From assembly GCF_021018805.1 (NCBI RefSeq), contig NC_086247.1:1069501-1133500 (forward strand): 64,000 nt of DNA. The letters are read 5' to 3'. The notes under the pieces were generated by a model. The model saw only the letters and a list, made by a program, of their open reading frames with translations, ran no database searches and was not told the DNA's origin. The stretch is from Prinia subflava. Lineage: Eukaryota; Chordata; Aves; Passeriformes; Cisticolidae. The stretch's first letter is position 1. Every line of letters starts with the position of its first letter. Made by a program: the position numbers and the translations under genes. Below are positions 21,501-30,012 of the stretch, one piece after another.

Positions 21501-24088
21501 ATGGACCAGGGGGTGAGGATGCTCCAGCCCAGCACCAGGATGGGGATTTCTCCTGCTCCAGCCTAGGAAAAGTGACTGGTGGGATGGGATGGAAGGATTC
21601 CACGTTTCCAGAAGGATTTTCCTGCTTTTTTTCATCTCACCTTGGAGGATGCCCCCCCATTCCCATGGGTGAGATTGGGCTGTTGTACAGGAAAAGACAG
21701 ATCCTAAAGTTCCAAAGGGGAAACTGAGGCACAGCATCATGAGCAACCTCCAGCAGCACATGGCACTTCCAGAAAAAAACAAGGAGCTGGAAATGCATTA
21801 TTTCCGTGACTGGATACCAAGTTCTTCTCCACAAGGACCTAAAATACCTCTCAAAAACTGGGAGCCCTTCCTCCCATCACCTCCTGCTGCCACAAATCTG
21901 CTCAAAGCTGGAATTCCAGGGGATTTTGATGGATCTTGCACAGAACCAGCAGTAGGAGGTGAATTTCTGGGGGTCATTGGTGGTGTTGGAGGAGCCTCTC
22001 CGGGAAAAAGGCACCTCCCAAACCTCTGGGGTGGGTTTTGCCATCACCCAGGTGAGGTGATATCCCAAAACTGAGCTCCTTCCCTGCACAGGGATGTGGG
22101 ATGAGGTGATGGTGGAGCTCCATGGCACCCCAACCCCAGGTTCCATCCACTGGATTTTTTTAGCTCAATTAAAGCTTTGAGGTAATGAGCACCAAGGCAT
22201 GGAGCCCCAGTAATTCCCAGCGTTGGGAGAACATCCCAACAACCTCCCAACCACTGGTGAATCCGCATGGAAGGGTGATTTTTATGGATGCTCCACTGGG
22301 GTTTTGGGGTTAAAAGCAACACAAGCAGGAACAGTGCTGGTCATTCCCTCCTTGCCAGAGAGGATTTGAATCCCCAGGGATGAAACAGAAGCAGCTTGAT
22401 CCCACAGAACAACTTCCAAGTGGGATGGAGGAGGCGACGGTTGCTCAGCCCAGCAGCTCCTGCTTTTATGGGAATCACCCCATGGCCAGGCACCCTGACA
22501 AGGTGGGACATTCCATGGGGGGAACATCCCACCGTGGAAGGACATTCCATGTGGGGAACATCCCACCATGGAAGGACATTCCATAGGGGAGAACATCCCA
22601 CCGTGGAAGGACGTTCCATGGGGGGAACATCCCACCGTGGAAGGACATTCCATAGGGGAGAACATCCCACCATGGTAGGACATTCCATAGGGAGGAATCG
22701 TGGAAGGACATCCCCCTGTGGCCAGGAATTCCACAACCATTTCACCCCACCATGGCAGAACACTCCATCACACCCAGGCATCCCACAAACAGTCACCCCA
22801 CGACTGCAGGACATCCCACAAAGCCCAAGCACCTTATAACCAGTTACCCCAGCGTGGAAGGAGATCCCACCACAGCCAGGAACCCCACAGTCCGGCACCT
22901 CACCACACTGGAGCATCCTGACACGGCCACAAACCCCATAAGGAGTCTCCTCGTGGTAGGACATCCCAACACAACCAGGAATCCCACAAACAGTTACCCC
23001 ATCACTGTAGGACACCCCAGCAGATCCAGGCACCCCACAACCAATTATCCCACCTGTATAGGACATTCCACAAAACCCAGGCACCCCAACAGATCCAGGC
23101 ATCCCACAATCAGTTACCCCATCATAGCTGGGAATTCCAGCACGCCCAGAAACCCCCCAGCCAGAGACACCCCACCACTGCAGGATACCCCAACAGATCC
23201 AGGCACCCCACAACCAATTATCCCACCTGTATAGGACATCCCACAAAACCCAGGCACCCCAACACACCCAGGCACCCCACAACCAATTACTCCACCGCTG
23301 TAGGATATCCCACAAAACCCAGGCACCCCAACATATCCAGGCACCCCACAAACAGTTACCCCACTGCTGTAGGACATCCCACAAAACCCAGGCAGCCCAA
23401 CATATCCAGGCACCCCACAAACAGTTACCCCACCGCTGTAAGACATCCCACAAAACCCAGGCACTCCAACACACCCAGGCACCCCACAACCAATTACTCC
23501 ACCGCTGTAGGACACCCCACAAAACCCAGGAACCCAAACACACCCAGGTACCCCACAACCAATTACCCCACTGCTGTAGGATATCCCACAAAACCCAGTC
23601 ACTCCAACATATCCAGGCACCCCACAATCAGTCCCCCCACCACAGCAGCACATCCAAACACCCCACAACCACTCACCACACTGTGGCAGGACACCCCAAG
23701 ACCCCCACAACACCCCCAGCCAGTCACCCCAATACAGCTCAGCATCCCACCAGCACATCCCCAGCCCCTCAACAGCGCTGCCACTGATACTCCCCTGTGT
23801 CCCCAATCTTCCTTGTCCCCCCCAATCCTCCCTGTCCCCCCAACCCTCCCAGTCCCCCCGATACTCACTGTCCCCCTCCACCTTCTCGGGCGTGCGGCTC
23901 CAGATGATCTGGCGCGTCTCCAGCTTCACCTGGAAGGTCCTTCTCTCCGGCCTCTGCGACTTCTTCTGGTAGAACAAGGTGAGGACGGTGCCCATCTCCA
24001 GGCAGCGCAGGATCCTGCCCATGTCCCCCGGCTCCATCCTGGCGTCCTCCAAGAAGCCATTGACGCTGTTGAGCCTGGCCATGGACAT
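6205..24088 (-). CDS. PLCG1-like: Phospholipase C-gamma, complete 32-exon gene (PLCG1-like, candidate third vertebrate PLC-gamma)
   Basis: Hydrolyses PtdIns(4,5)P2 to IP3 and diacylglycerol downstream of tyrosine kinases (family knowledge). Exons in transcript order: 23869-24088, 17629-17778, 17425-17518, 17256-17303, 16453-16537, 16242-16322, 16116-16150, 15600-15672, 15416-15517, 15216-15334, 15053-15138, 14746-14866, 14487-14655, 14170-14289, 13884-13991, 13611-13798, 13259-13459, 13021-13140, 12580-12763, 12242-12319, 10914-11017, 10613-10709, 9621-9687, 9169-9332, 8956-9052, 8627-8851, 7816-7964, 7501-7615, 7222-7383, 6622-6710, 6337-6521, 6205-6256. Phases agree at every junction; total 1,295 aa. 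The human paralogs are 1,290 (PLCG1) and 1,265 aa (PLCG2). Start: ATG at 24088 (MSMARLN), with a second in-frame ATG two codons on. Two introns use GC donors. No frameshift or missing domain is seen. Overall it is closest to PLCG1, but carries many PLCG2-type residues. Confidence 0.95.
6622..7615 (-). CDS. PLCG1-like: PLC-gamma exons 28-30: C2 domain
   Basis: Exons 7501-7615, 7222-7383 and 6622-6710. [40 protein letters not shown] and [20 protein letters not shown] are the C2 strands. [20 protein letters not shown] is a mosaic of PLCG1 and PLCG2 residues. Exon 30 ends AAG|gcaggt, a GC donor. Confidence 0.96.
6780..7190 (+). repeat. Tandem array of CR1 3'-tail fragments in PLC-gamma intron 29
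   Basis: Four copies of a roughly 105-115 bp unit, each ending in a CR1-like 3' terminus (ttggactggatgaccttt... cttccaacccaaa... gattccatgac) joined by a GAT-rich linker (gatgatggagat). It lies in the intron between exons 29 and 30. Confidence 0.8.
7816..8851 (-). CDS. PLCG1-like: PLC-gamma exons 26-27: catalytic Y box
   Basis: Exons 8627-8851 and 7816-7964. [20 protein letters not shown] and [20 protein letters not shown] are the phosphoinositide-binding core of the Y half of the TIM barrel; [18 protein letters not shown] follows. Exon 27 ends at a GC splice donor (CAG|gcaagt). Confidence 0.97.
8120..8545. repeat. Minisatellite in PLC-gamma intron 26
   Basis: Seven copies of a roughly 50-57 bp unit (catccaaaccacctcctctg, tctccatcaggacaaggac, aaagcttggagagat). 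Confidence 0.9.
8956..9687 (-). CDS. PLCG1-like: PLC-gamma exons 23-25: second half of split PH
   Basis: Exons 9621-9687, 9169-9332 and 8956-9052. [20 protein letters not shown], then [20 protein letters not shown] (PH C-terminal helix), then [20 protein letters not shown] leading into the Y box. All are PLCG1-like. Confidence 0.95.
9810..10560. repeat. Minisatellite in PLC-gamma intron 22
   Basis: About 12 copies of a roughly 60-bp unit (gctggagcaggaccaggagc, atcccccagcctctggataa, gggtct), with alternating sub-variants carrying ccaggaaagg. It fills most of the intron. Confidence 0.9.
10613..11017 (-). CDS. PLCG1-like: PLC-gamma exons 21-22: SH3 domain
   Basis: Exons 10914-11017 and 10613-10709. 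[35 protein letters not shown] and VEEIV form a complete SH3. [16 protein letters not shown] mixes PLCG2 (IHNV) and PLCG1 (KQDGGW) residues. Confidence 0.96.
11128..11425 (-). mobile_element. CR1 LINE 3'-end copy in PLC-gamma intron 20
   Basis: Starts at the tail (tcacagaatgttaaagg) and runs through ccttccactagaccaggctg and ttcttcctaatatataacc. It is closer to the older chicken-type CR1 than most copies in the window. Confidence 0.85.
11735..11872. repeat. Short tandem repeat in PLC-gamma intron 20
   Basis: Two to three diverged copies of a roughly 55-bp unit (cccaaaaacctccaaaggtg, gggtcaactccaagacc). The rest of the intron is unique sequence. Confidence 0.5.
12242..12319 (-). CDS. PLCG1-like: PLC-gamma exon 20: regulatory tyrosine linker
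   Basis: 26-codon exon between C-SH2 and SH3. It keeps all three PLCG1-type tyrosines, DYGALYE (Tyr772 and Tyr776) and FYVEAN (Tyr784, equivalent to the activating Tyr783 of human PLCG1). PLCG2 has a different arrangement here, so activation should follow the PLCG1 mode. Confidence 0.95.
12580..13459 (-). CDS. PLCG1-like: PLC-gamma exons 17-19: end of N-SH2 and C-terminal SH2
   Basis: Exons 13259-13459, 13021-13140 and 12580-12763. [20 protein letters not shown] starts the autoinhibitory C-SH2; FLVRKR holds Arg694. [20 protein letters not shown] closes it. There is one extra residue relative to human PLCG1 (GSSAEFES). Confidence 0.96.
13611..14289 (-). CDS. PLCG1-like: PLC-gamma exons 14-16: split-PH first half and N-terminal SH2
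   Basis: Exons 14170-14289, 13884-13991 and 13611-13798. [20 protein letters not shown] and [16 protein letters not shown] form the first half of the split PH domain, PLCG1-like. The N-SH2 follows, with FLVRES centred on Arg586, the same number as human PLCG1. The segment [14 protein letters not shown] is PLCG2-type rather than PLCG1-type. Confidence 0.96.
14487..15334 (-). CDS. PLCG1-like: PLC-gamma exons 10-13: catalytic X box
   Basis: Exons 15216-15334, 15053-15138, 14746-14866 and 14487-14655. They hold the invariant [18 protein letters not shown] (catalytic His334 by my numbering, equivalent to human PLCG1 His335), ELDCWDGP (metal ligands) and [13 protein letters not shown] (His379, human His380), then ILSIEDHCS. 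All catalytic and calcium-binding residues I can identify are intact, so the enzyme should be active. Confidence 0.97.
15416..17303 (-). CDS. PLCG1-like: PLC-gamma exons 4-9: EF-hand region
   Basis: Six small exons (48, 85, 81, 35, 73 and 102 nt). [15 protein letters not shown] opens the EF lobe, followed by [16 protein letters not shown] (PLCG1-type). [31 protein letters not shown] and the linker to the X box are closer to PLCG2. Exon 7 (16116-16150) is a 35-nt microexon covering the most variable stretch. Confidence 0.93.
15890..16045. repeat. Pyrimidine-rich low-complexity tract in PLC-gamma intron 7
   Basis: Roughly 150 nt built on tcccatccctgctcccatc words. Read on the coding strand it is purine-rich and close to the 35-nt microexon 7. 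Confidence 0.7.
16700..16832 (+). mobile_element. CR1 3'-end fragment in PLC-gamma intron 4
   Basis: Sense copy: gtccaaggccaggatgg, gcttggagcaacctgg, cctttccaacccaaccc, ending ccatgattccatg. Confidence 0.85.
17425..17778 (-). CDS. PLCG1-like: PLC-gamma exons 2-3: rest of N-terminal PH domain
   Basis: Exons 17629-17778 and 17425-17518. [20 protein letters not shown] and [17 protein letters not shown] are PH core strands; [12 protein letters not shown] is the C-terminal PH helix. This domain binds 3-phosphoinositides in PLCG1. Intron 1 upstream is 6.1 kb, the largest of the gene. Confidence 0.95.
17945..18620. repeat. Imperfect minisatellite in PLC-gamma intron 1
   Basis: Roughly 90-bp imperfect units around tgtcccaggatgtccccagg, gaggtccctgcagtgctgc and gagtgacaccaccac, with large length variation between copies. 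Confidence 0.7.
18621..19795. other. Unique intron 1 sequence of the PLC-gamma gene
   Basis: No repeat family or coding frame with splice support is visible. Confidence 0.5.
19796..20435 (-). mobile_element. Long CR1 3'-end copy in PLC-gamma intron 1
   Basis: Tail at the left (ggatggtttgtgttggaagg), extending through gcccctttaggcactgg and the rarer 5' part ttttgatccaccaacaccc. One of the longest copies here, about 640 bp. Confidence 0.9.
20436..22494. other. Unique intron 1 sequence of the PLC-gamma gene
   Basis: Contains an A18-type run at about 20670 and an AT-rich island near 21000 (ttaattataattatttgcc). No gene is seen. Confidence 0.5.
22495..22700. repeat. 33-bp minisatellite in PLC-gamma intron 1
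   Basis: Six near-identical copies of a roughly 33-bp unit (gaacatcccaccgtggaagg, acattccatgggg). Confidence 0.92.
22740..23690. repeat. Minisatellite in PLC-gamma intron 1
   Basis: About 14 copies of a 60-70 bp unit (aggcaccccacaaccaatta, ccccaccgctgtaggacatc, ccacaaaaccc). Copies become more diverged towards both ends. A 428-aa Trp/Gly-rich open frame on the minus strand is a by-product. Confidence 0.92.
23869..24088 (-). CDS. PLCG1-like: PLC-gamma exon 1: start and first half of N-terminal PH domain
   Basis: 73 codons plus 1 nt, donor GACA|gtgagt. The block [20 protein letters not shown] and the following [11 protein letters not shown] are the first PH strands of PLC-gamma. The 20 residues before them do not resemble PLCG1 or PLCG2, as is usual for this N-terminus. 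Confidence 0.95.
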
Positions 24089-24400
24089 CTTCACTGCTCG
24101 GCCATCGCCCGGCGGAGCCGCACAGCCGGGGTTGTCTCATGCAGGAGAGCACGGAACCGAAGGGCCCAAAGCTTCCCTGGGGATTTTTTCTGGGATCGCC
24201 CCGGGCGTGGGTTTCCTCTACGGACGAGCGGAGGAGCGCGGCCAGGACGCGCAGCCGGGATTGGAGGCAGAGCGGAGGAAAAGGCCGGGCTGGAGGGACC
24301 GTGACCTTCGCGTCGCCAAGGCTGGATCCGGCCCCGGCATCCAGCGGCGCTGGGAGAAGACGGACAACGCCGGCCTTGCTCGCGGTGGAGTTTTCGGACG
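24040..24400 (-). promoter_or_regulatory. CpG-rich 5' end of the PLC-gamma gene
   Basis: CpG-dense sequence covering the start of exon 1 and about 300 bp upstream, ending at a poly(A) tract. A 5-codon upstream ORF (ATG at 24105, stop at 24093-24091) ends 2 nt before the main ATG. No TATA box is evident. Confidence 0.65.
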
Positions 24401-24430
24401 TGGGAAAAATCCAGCAACACCCTCCCCCGC

Positions 24431-24431
<1 letters not shown>

Positions 24432-24470
<39 letters not shown>
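24432..24470. repeat. Poly(A) tract
   Basis: About 38 consecutive A on the plus strand, followed by AT-rich sequence. No recognisable retroposed sequence is attached. Confidence 0.9.
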
Positions 24471-24812
24471 AAAAAAATAAATAGCCAAGTCACCCCAAAA
24501 AAGTGATGGTGGCAGCGTTGAGGTGGCAAAAATCCTCTCCTCGGCCAAGCGGGGCCGGGGTTGGGAATGGGGTGCGGCGAAGGGATGTGGAGGTGTTCGG
24601 GGGAGCCCCCGGGAAGGGATGCGGGATGCGGGGTTGGGGGGGTTGGGAATGGGGTGGGGAGGTGGGATTGGGGCGGGGGAGGGGAGGGGGTTCCCACCGT
24701 CCGCCCGCCGCCCCTTTTTTTTTTTATTCCTGCTGCTCCTTAATTTCGGGCTGATGAAATGGACGCCCGGAGGAAACTGCAATCACACATGGCCGGAAAG
24801 AGATCAGAAAGG

Positions 24813-24850
<38 letters not shown>

Positions 24851-25565
24851 GGATCTTGGAGAAAGGAAAATGCGAGCCGGGGTGTGGGGAGGGGGGGGTT
24901 AGGGGGGTGGAAAAGATGGCTGAGAGTGACATCTAGAGGAATTCCAGATGGGAATCGCATTTAGGGGTTGGGGGGGTATCCCAGCGGCTGGGGGGGCACC
25001 CTGGGATGCGGCTGCCTGAGTGGAAAAGTGATTTTTTTTTAATTTTTTTTTTTTTTTAAAGGATAACAGCTGCCGTGGGTTTAGTTCCTGGCTGTCCCTG
25101 CTGTGAGCTGGGAATGAAGCTCCGGGAGTGACCGGGATTGGAGTCACTCCTGTCATGAGTTTTGTCCAGCCTCAGCTCGCTGGGAAGGGGCTGGGAAGTG
25201 CAGGGTGGGGAAGGAAGAGCTGGAGAGAGGAGGAAGGCAGAAGGGCACGGGGATTGGTGTCACAGCCCCTGTTTTATCCCTTTGATGGATTCTGAGTGGG
25301 AAAAGACGTCAGGGAATTGTGCAGGGATTTGGGAGAGGCAGAGAGGGGACCAGGGGCACACAGGGTAGGCAGGGCATTCCTTTCTGGCTCCACACTTCAG
25401 GAATTTGGACCAGGAGGGGATTTGGTGATGCTGGATTCTCCTGGGGAATATTTGGGATCCTAGTGGTGGATGCTACAGGAGTGTCAGTGATGCACGCAGA
25501 AAAATTTGGGGATCCCAGTGATGGAGGGCCAGGAATCCAGAGATCCATGTCCCAGGCTCATCCCA
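24471..25565. other. Intergenic, G-rich then mixed sequence
   Basis: G-rich stretch 24550-24700, another A run at about 24819-24846 and a T run at about 25033-25057. No gene is seen. Confidence 0.5.
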
Positions 25566-25569
25566 GAAT

Positions 25570-26140
25570 GTGGGCAGGAGGAGAAGAGGGAATTCTGCTC
25601 CTCTGCCTCACTCAGGTGAGACCCCACCTGCAGAGCTGCCTCCAGCTCTGGGGTCCAACATCAGGAGGACGTGGAGCTGATGGAGCAAATCCAGAAGAGG
25701 CCACAGAGATGCCCCAAAGGATGGAGCCCCTCTGGAGCCAGGCTGGGAGAGCTGGGAATGCCCAGCCTGGAAAAGGGAAGGCTCCGGGGAGACCTCAGAG
25801 CCCCTTCCAGTGCCTAAAGGGACTCCAGGAGAGCTGGAGAGGGACTTGGGACAAGGGATGGAGGGACAGGACAGGGAATGGCTTTCCACTGCCAGAATGC
25901 AGGGTTAGATGGGATATTGGGAAGGAATTCTTCCCTAGGAGGGTGGTGAGGCCCTGGAATGGAATTCCCAGAGAATCTGTGGCTGACCCTGGATCCCTGG
26001 CAGTGTCCAAGGCCAGGTTGGATGGGGCTTGGAGCAACCTGGGATAGTGGAAGGTGTCCCTGCCTGTGGCAGGGGGTTGGAACTGGATGCCCTTCAAAAA
26101 TCCCTTCCAATCCAAATTGTTTTGTGATTCCGTGACTCCA
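25570..26140 (+). mobile_element. Long CR1 3'-end copy
   Basis: Sense copy about 570 bp long, from gagaccccacctgcagagc through gggatattgggaaggaatt to the tail cttccaatccaaattgt and gattccgtgac. Confidence 0.92.
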
Positions 26141-27705
26141 GTGGGGCTGGATGGCCACGGAGCAGGTTTGCACCACCCGGCAGTGGCTCAGTGAGGATTG
26201 GGATATTCAGGATTTTACCCCCATGAGGTTTGGAATTGCAGAGAGAGAGAGAGATTTCCACCTTTCCAGTGACTGCCTGCAAATCTCCATTTTCCCAAAG
26301 AATTTGGGGACATAGAGGGTTGAAAGGAGATCGTGAAGGGATTTTATTTTCCTTGCTTTATCCATGAATTAACTTCTGTATCCCCCCTCTCCTCTGGAGC
26401 AGAATAAGCTTTTGTTCAGGGCAATAAGCTGCAGAGATAGTGGCTGCTTGTGTTTGTGTTTCCCATTTCCAGGCAAATCCCATTTCAGAGCCCCCTCAAC
26501 GCCAGGCTGGGAACTGAATGCCCCTTCCAGAGCGAGCTGCGGTGGATGGAGGATCAGAATAGAAGATTGTTTTTCCACAGGGGACTGAGCAGCCGAGGTT
26601 TGGCTTCTGATGTCCATCCAAAACACGTGGGTGGAGAAGGAATGCTCTGTTTTCAGTCAGCAGTGGAATCACTGGTTTAATTTTAGCCTCTCCAAGCAAA
26701 GCTCGAAGGAAGGAGCTCCCAGAGCAAAGCACCCTATGGAGGCTGGAAGGGGCAGAGCAGCTGGAGTTTCCATGGGACCCCCAGGAATTGTGGTGTGCCC
26801 CAAAATTGGTGTTGCTGAGCATCCAAAAATGCATAATTCTTCTTAAAAACCTGGATGTTCAGGTCAGGGGAAGCACTGGGAGCTGTTGGGAGGACAAGGA
26901 GAAGCCGTGGATGTGCCAAGCTCCATCAAAAGGTGCCCCACCAATACACAGAGAGCTTCAGTGGGTGAAATGGCAGGAAAAATTGGTCCCAGGAGGAATC
27001 AAGCAAGTTGAATTCCCTCTGTGACTTTTGACCTCTGTTTTCGCTGGGTGGTGCTGCCCACAGAACTCCAGAGATCCAGCTGGGAGAGGAACAAGGTCAA
27101 AAAAAAAACCCAGGAAGGTCTCAAAAATTCGCCTCCTTTTTCCTGAACATCCTTCCCTCTCATCCAGGAGCGTCTGATGCTGCTTTTCCCTCAGGTTTTC
27201 CAGCAAAAGCCACGGCTCAGATTGTCAGGAACAGTTTGTTTCCCCTCTCTTTGGTGCTGTTTCCTGAAACCAAAAGGATTTGAAAATGTTTTTTGCAAGG
27301 AACACCAGAGAGGCAGGTCCTGCAAGGTGGGAGTTTTGCAATGGCAGCTGGTGGTGTCACTGCATTAAATTGGGATAAAACCAAATCCCTGGATGGCCAG
27401 ATGCTTCTGGAAGAGCTGATGGACAATGCTGAACATCCAAACCATATTCCCAATCCAAATATTTACAATTGGCAGTGTATGGGTTTCTTTCTCAACCTTT
27501 CCAAGCAGGGAAAAGTCCAAGGCCCAAGCGGATGGGGAGCAAAGTCCTCCCCCCTTCACAGCTGAAGTTGGATCAATACGGATGTTTTCACATTAACACA
27601 TATTTTTGGGAATTCTGCCATGATTTCCTGGTGGATTGATTCTATCCCTTGGAATTGGCAAGGGAAAATCCGTGTTTCCATTGCCAGGATATGGTGGAGG
27701 CATAT
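26141..27705. other. Intergenic unique sequence
   Basis: Mixed-composition sequence. No repeat family or gene is recognised. Confidence 0.5.
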
Positions 27706-27709
27706 CAGA

Positions 27710-28225
27710 GTCATGGAATGGTTTGAGTTGGAAAAAACCTTCAAATTCATCAGATTCACCTTTGAAAGGGACACCTTTCACTATCCCAGGTTGCTCCAAG
27801 CCATATCCAACCTGGCCCTGGACACTTCCAGGGATCCAGGGGCAGCCACAGCTTCTCTGGGAATTCCTTTCCAGCTTCTCATCACCCTCACAGGGTGGAA
27901 TTCCTTCCCCATATCCCATCTATCCCTGCCCTCTGGCAGTGGGAAGCCATTCCCTGTGTCCTGTCCCTCCATCCTTTGTCCCAAGTCCCTCTCCAGCTCT
28001 TTTGGAGCCCCTTTAGGCACTGGAAGGGCCTCTGAGTTCTCCCTGGATCCTTCCCTTCTCCAGGCTGGACATTCCCAGCTCTCACAGCCTGGCTCCAGAG
28101 CAGAGGGGCTCCAGCTCTTGGAGCATCTCCGTGGTCTCCTCTGGACTCCCTCCATCAGCTCCACGTCCTTCTGCTGTTGTGGACCCCAGAGCTGGGTCCT
28201 GGGGGTCCCTGTGGTCACCTCCTTG
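27710..28225 (-). mobile_element. Long CR1 3'-end copy
   Basis: Tail tggaatggtttgagttgg at the left, body to tctgctgttgtggacccc. Confidence 0.92.
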
Positions 28226-28756
28226 CCCAATAAAGGAAATTTTTCCAGTGGATGTCACAGCCCCCACGATCCCATTCCCACAGAGCAGAGGATTTAGGAT
28301 GTTTTTGGATTGATTTGTGGCTGAGGTTTTTGATCCATGGCTGGTCCTTTTGCCTCCGTGGAATTGCCAGATGAACCATCCTGAATTCAGTGGGTGAACA
28401 CAGAGGAGAAAGAAAAGGAATTGCTTTCTGTCCCCATTTGAAATACCTTGGAAGATAATTCCTGCTGGGAATGACAGTGATGTGGAGGCACAGAGATCAT
28501 CCCTCTGGTTTCTCCCTTTCCCAAACACGTGGATTCAGCTCTGTGTGTAGCTCCTGCCCTGGCAGCACCACTGGAGGCAAGAAACATCCCCAAAACCCAG
28601 ACACCCCAACAAAAAACCAGCACGCACTTGATAAATAACAGCAGCTTTTCCTTGAGGATCCTGCAGCCATTCCTGACATTTTCCTGTCTCTTTTCCATCT
28701 AACCCAGGAGACATCTCCTTCCCTCGAGCCTTGCTCTGGAGTCTTGCTGTTATGAG

Positions 28757-28758
28757 AG

Positions 28759-28797
<39 letters not shown>
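28757..28797. repeat. Poly(A) tract
   Basis: About 40 consecutive A following gagag. No retroposed gene is recognised beside it. Confidence 0.9.
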
Positions 28798-28798
<1 letters not shown>

Positions 28799-28954
28799 GA
28801 GTTGAGAGTTTGTGTGCCCTTGGGAAGCACTTTTTCCCCCCACGTTGAGTTAAAATAGGAAAAACTTTTCAGAGAAGAAGCAAATTTCTTCAGTAGTAAA
28901 TAATTGCTGAGTTCCTCTCAGAGCAGGGGCTGTGTCTGTGGATTTCTGTAGGAA

Positions 28955-29120
28955 TCGGAGGAAGGGTTTTAGTAGGGCCTGGAATGACAGGATGAGGGGT
29001 GATGGATTGAAACAGAAAGGGGAGAGGTTTAGATTGGAGATAAAGAAGAAATTGTTCACTGTGAGGATGGTGAGATGCTGGATTCAAGGAAGTTGTGGAT
29101 GCCCTATCCTGGGAAATGTT
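28955..29120 (+). mobile_element. CR1 3'-end fragment
   Basis: Sense fragment with gatggattgaaacagaaag and ttgttcactgtgaggatgg, the older CR1 type. It runs straight into the purine tract. Confidence 0.7.
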
Positions 29121-29580
29121 GAGAAGAAGAAGAGGGAGAAGAAGAAGGAGAAAGAGACAAAGAAAAGGAGAAAGAGAATGGGGAAAGATGAGGAGAAATA
29201 AAAAGAAGAAGGAGAAGGACAGAAAGAGAAGGACAGAAGGAGGAGGAGAAGGAGAAGGAGAAGGAGAAGGAGAAGGAGAAGGAGAAGGAGAAGGAGAAGG
29301 AGAAGGAGAAGGAGAAGGAGAAGGAGAAGGAGAAGGAGAAGGAGAAGGAGAAGGAGAAGGAGAAGGAGAAGGAAAAGGAGAAGGAAAAGGAGAAGGAAAA
29401 GGAAAAGGAAAAGGAAAATCAAAAGGAAAAGGAAAAGGAAAAGGAAAAGGAAAAGGAAAAGGAAAAGGAAAATCAAAAGGAAAAGGAAAAGGAAAAGAAA
29501 AAGGAAAAGGAAAAGGAAAAGGAAAAGGAAAAGGAAAAGGAAAAGGAAAAGGAAAAGGAAAAGGAAAAGGAAAAGGAAAA
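29115..29580. repeat. Long purine tract, (GGAGAA)n then (GGAAAA)n
   Basis: A loosely GA-rich lead-in passes into about 140 bp of nearly perfect ggagaa hexamers, then about 200 bp of ggaaaa hexamers interrupted twice by atc. The plus strand is almost purely purine. The Lys/Gly/Glu-rich and Leu/Phe-rich open frames across it are artefacts. Confidence 0.97.
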
Positions 29581-29849
29581 GTTCTGCAGCCAGATCACAT
29601 CCCATAGTCCATGCCATGGATGATGCTGGCACAGGAGGGAATGGGTCACTCAGCTCCAGATCCTTTTCTTTCCAATCCTTCAGGAAAAGGATGCAGGGAA
29701 CAACCACTGACCTTGAGACTACACAGGCTTTAAACCTTCACTCTCTTGATTTTCCACTTCTTCCTGGATTATCTCCCTTTTTAAAACACGTTAATTAACG
29801 CATCTCCCTGAAATCTTGACACAATGATCCAGCTGAGACTTACAAGTGC

Positions 29850-30012
29850 TGGAAGACATTCCAGATGATCTGTGGCTGCCTCATCCCTGGAATTATTCCA
29901 GGCCAGGCTGGAAGGGCTTGGAGCAATCTGGGATAAGTGTCCCTGCCCAGGTGGGAGGTGGAATTCCATGGCTTTGAAGGTTCCTCCCAATCCAGACCAT
30001 TCCATGATATCC
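29850..30012 (+). mobile_element. CR1 3'-end fragment
   Basis: Sense copy: ggccaggctggaagggc, gcttggagcaatctggg, cccaatccagaccattcc. Confidence 0.85.

Noticed and set aside
22495..22700. CRISPR-like regular spacing of short repeats
   Set aside because: There are no unique spacers between units; this is a continuous 33-bp minisatellite in a vertebrate intron.
22341..24094. Long minus-strand open frames (428 and 326 aa, Trp/Gly/Val-rich)
   Set aside because: They read through the intron-1 minisatellite; the second also reads through exon 1 of PLC-gamma past its donor. Composition is repetitive and the splice donor at 23868 is clear.
24432..24470. Poly(A) tract as the end of a processed pseudogene or SINE
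   Set aside because: Sequence on either side shows no retroposed gene, no A/B box and no target-site duplication that I can see.
29084..29707. Lys/Gly/Glu-rich and Leu/Phe-rich frames
   Set aside because: Direct translation of GGAGAA/GGAAAA hexamer repeats.
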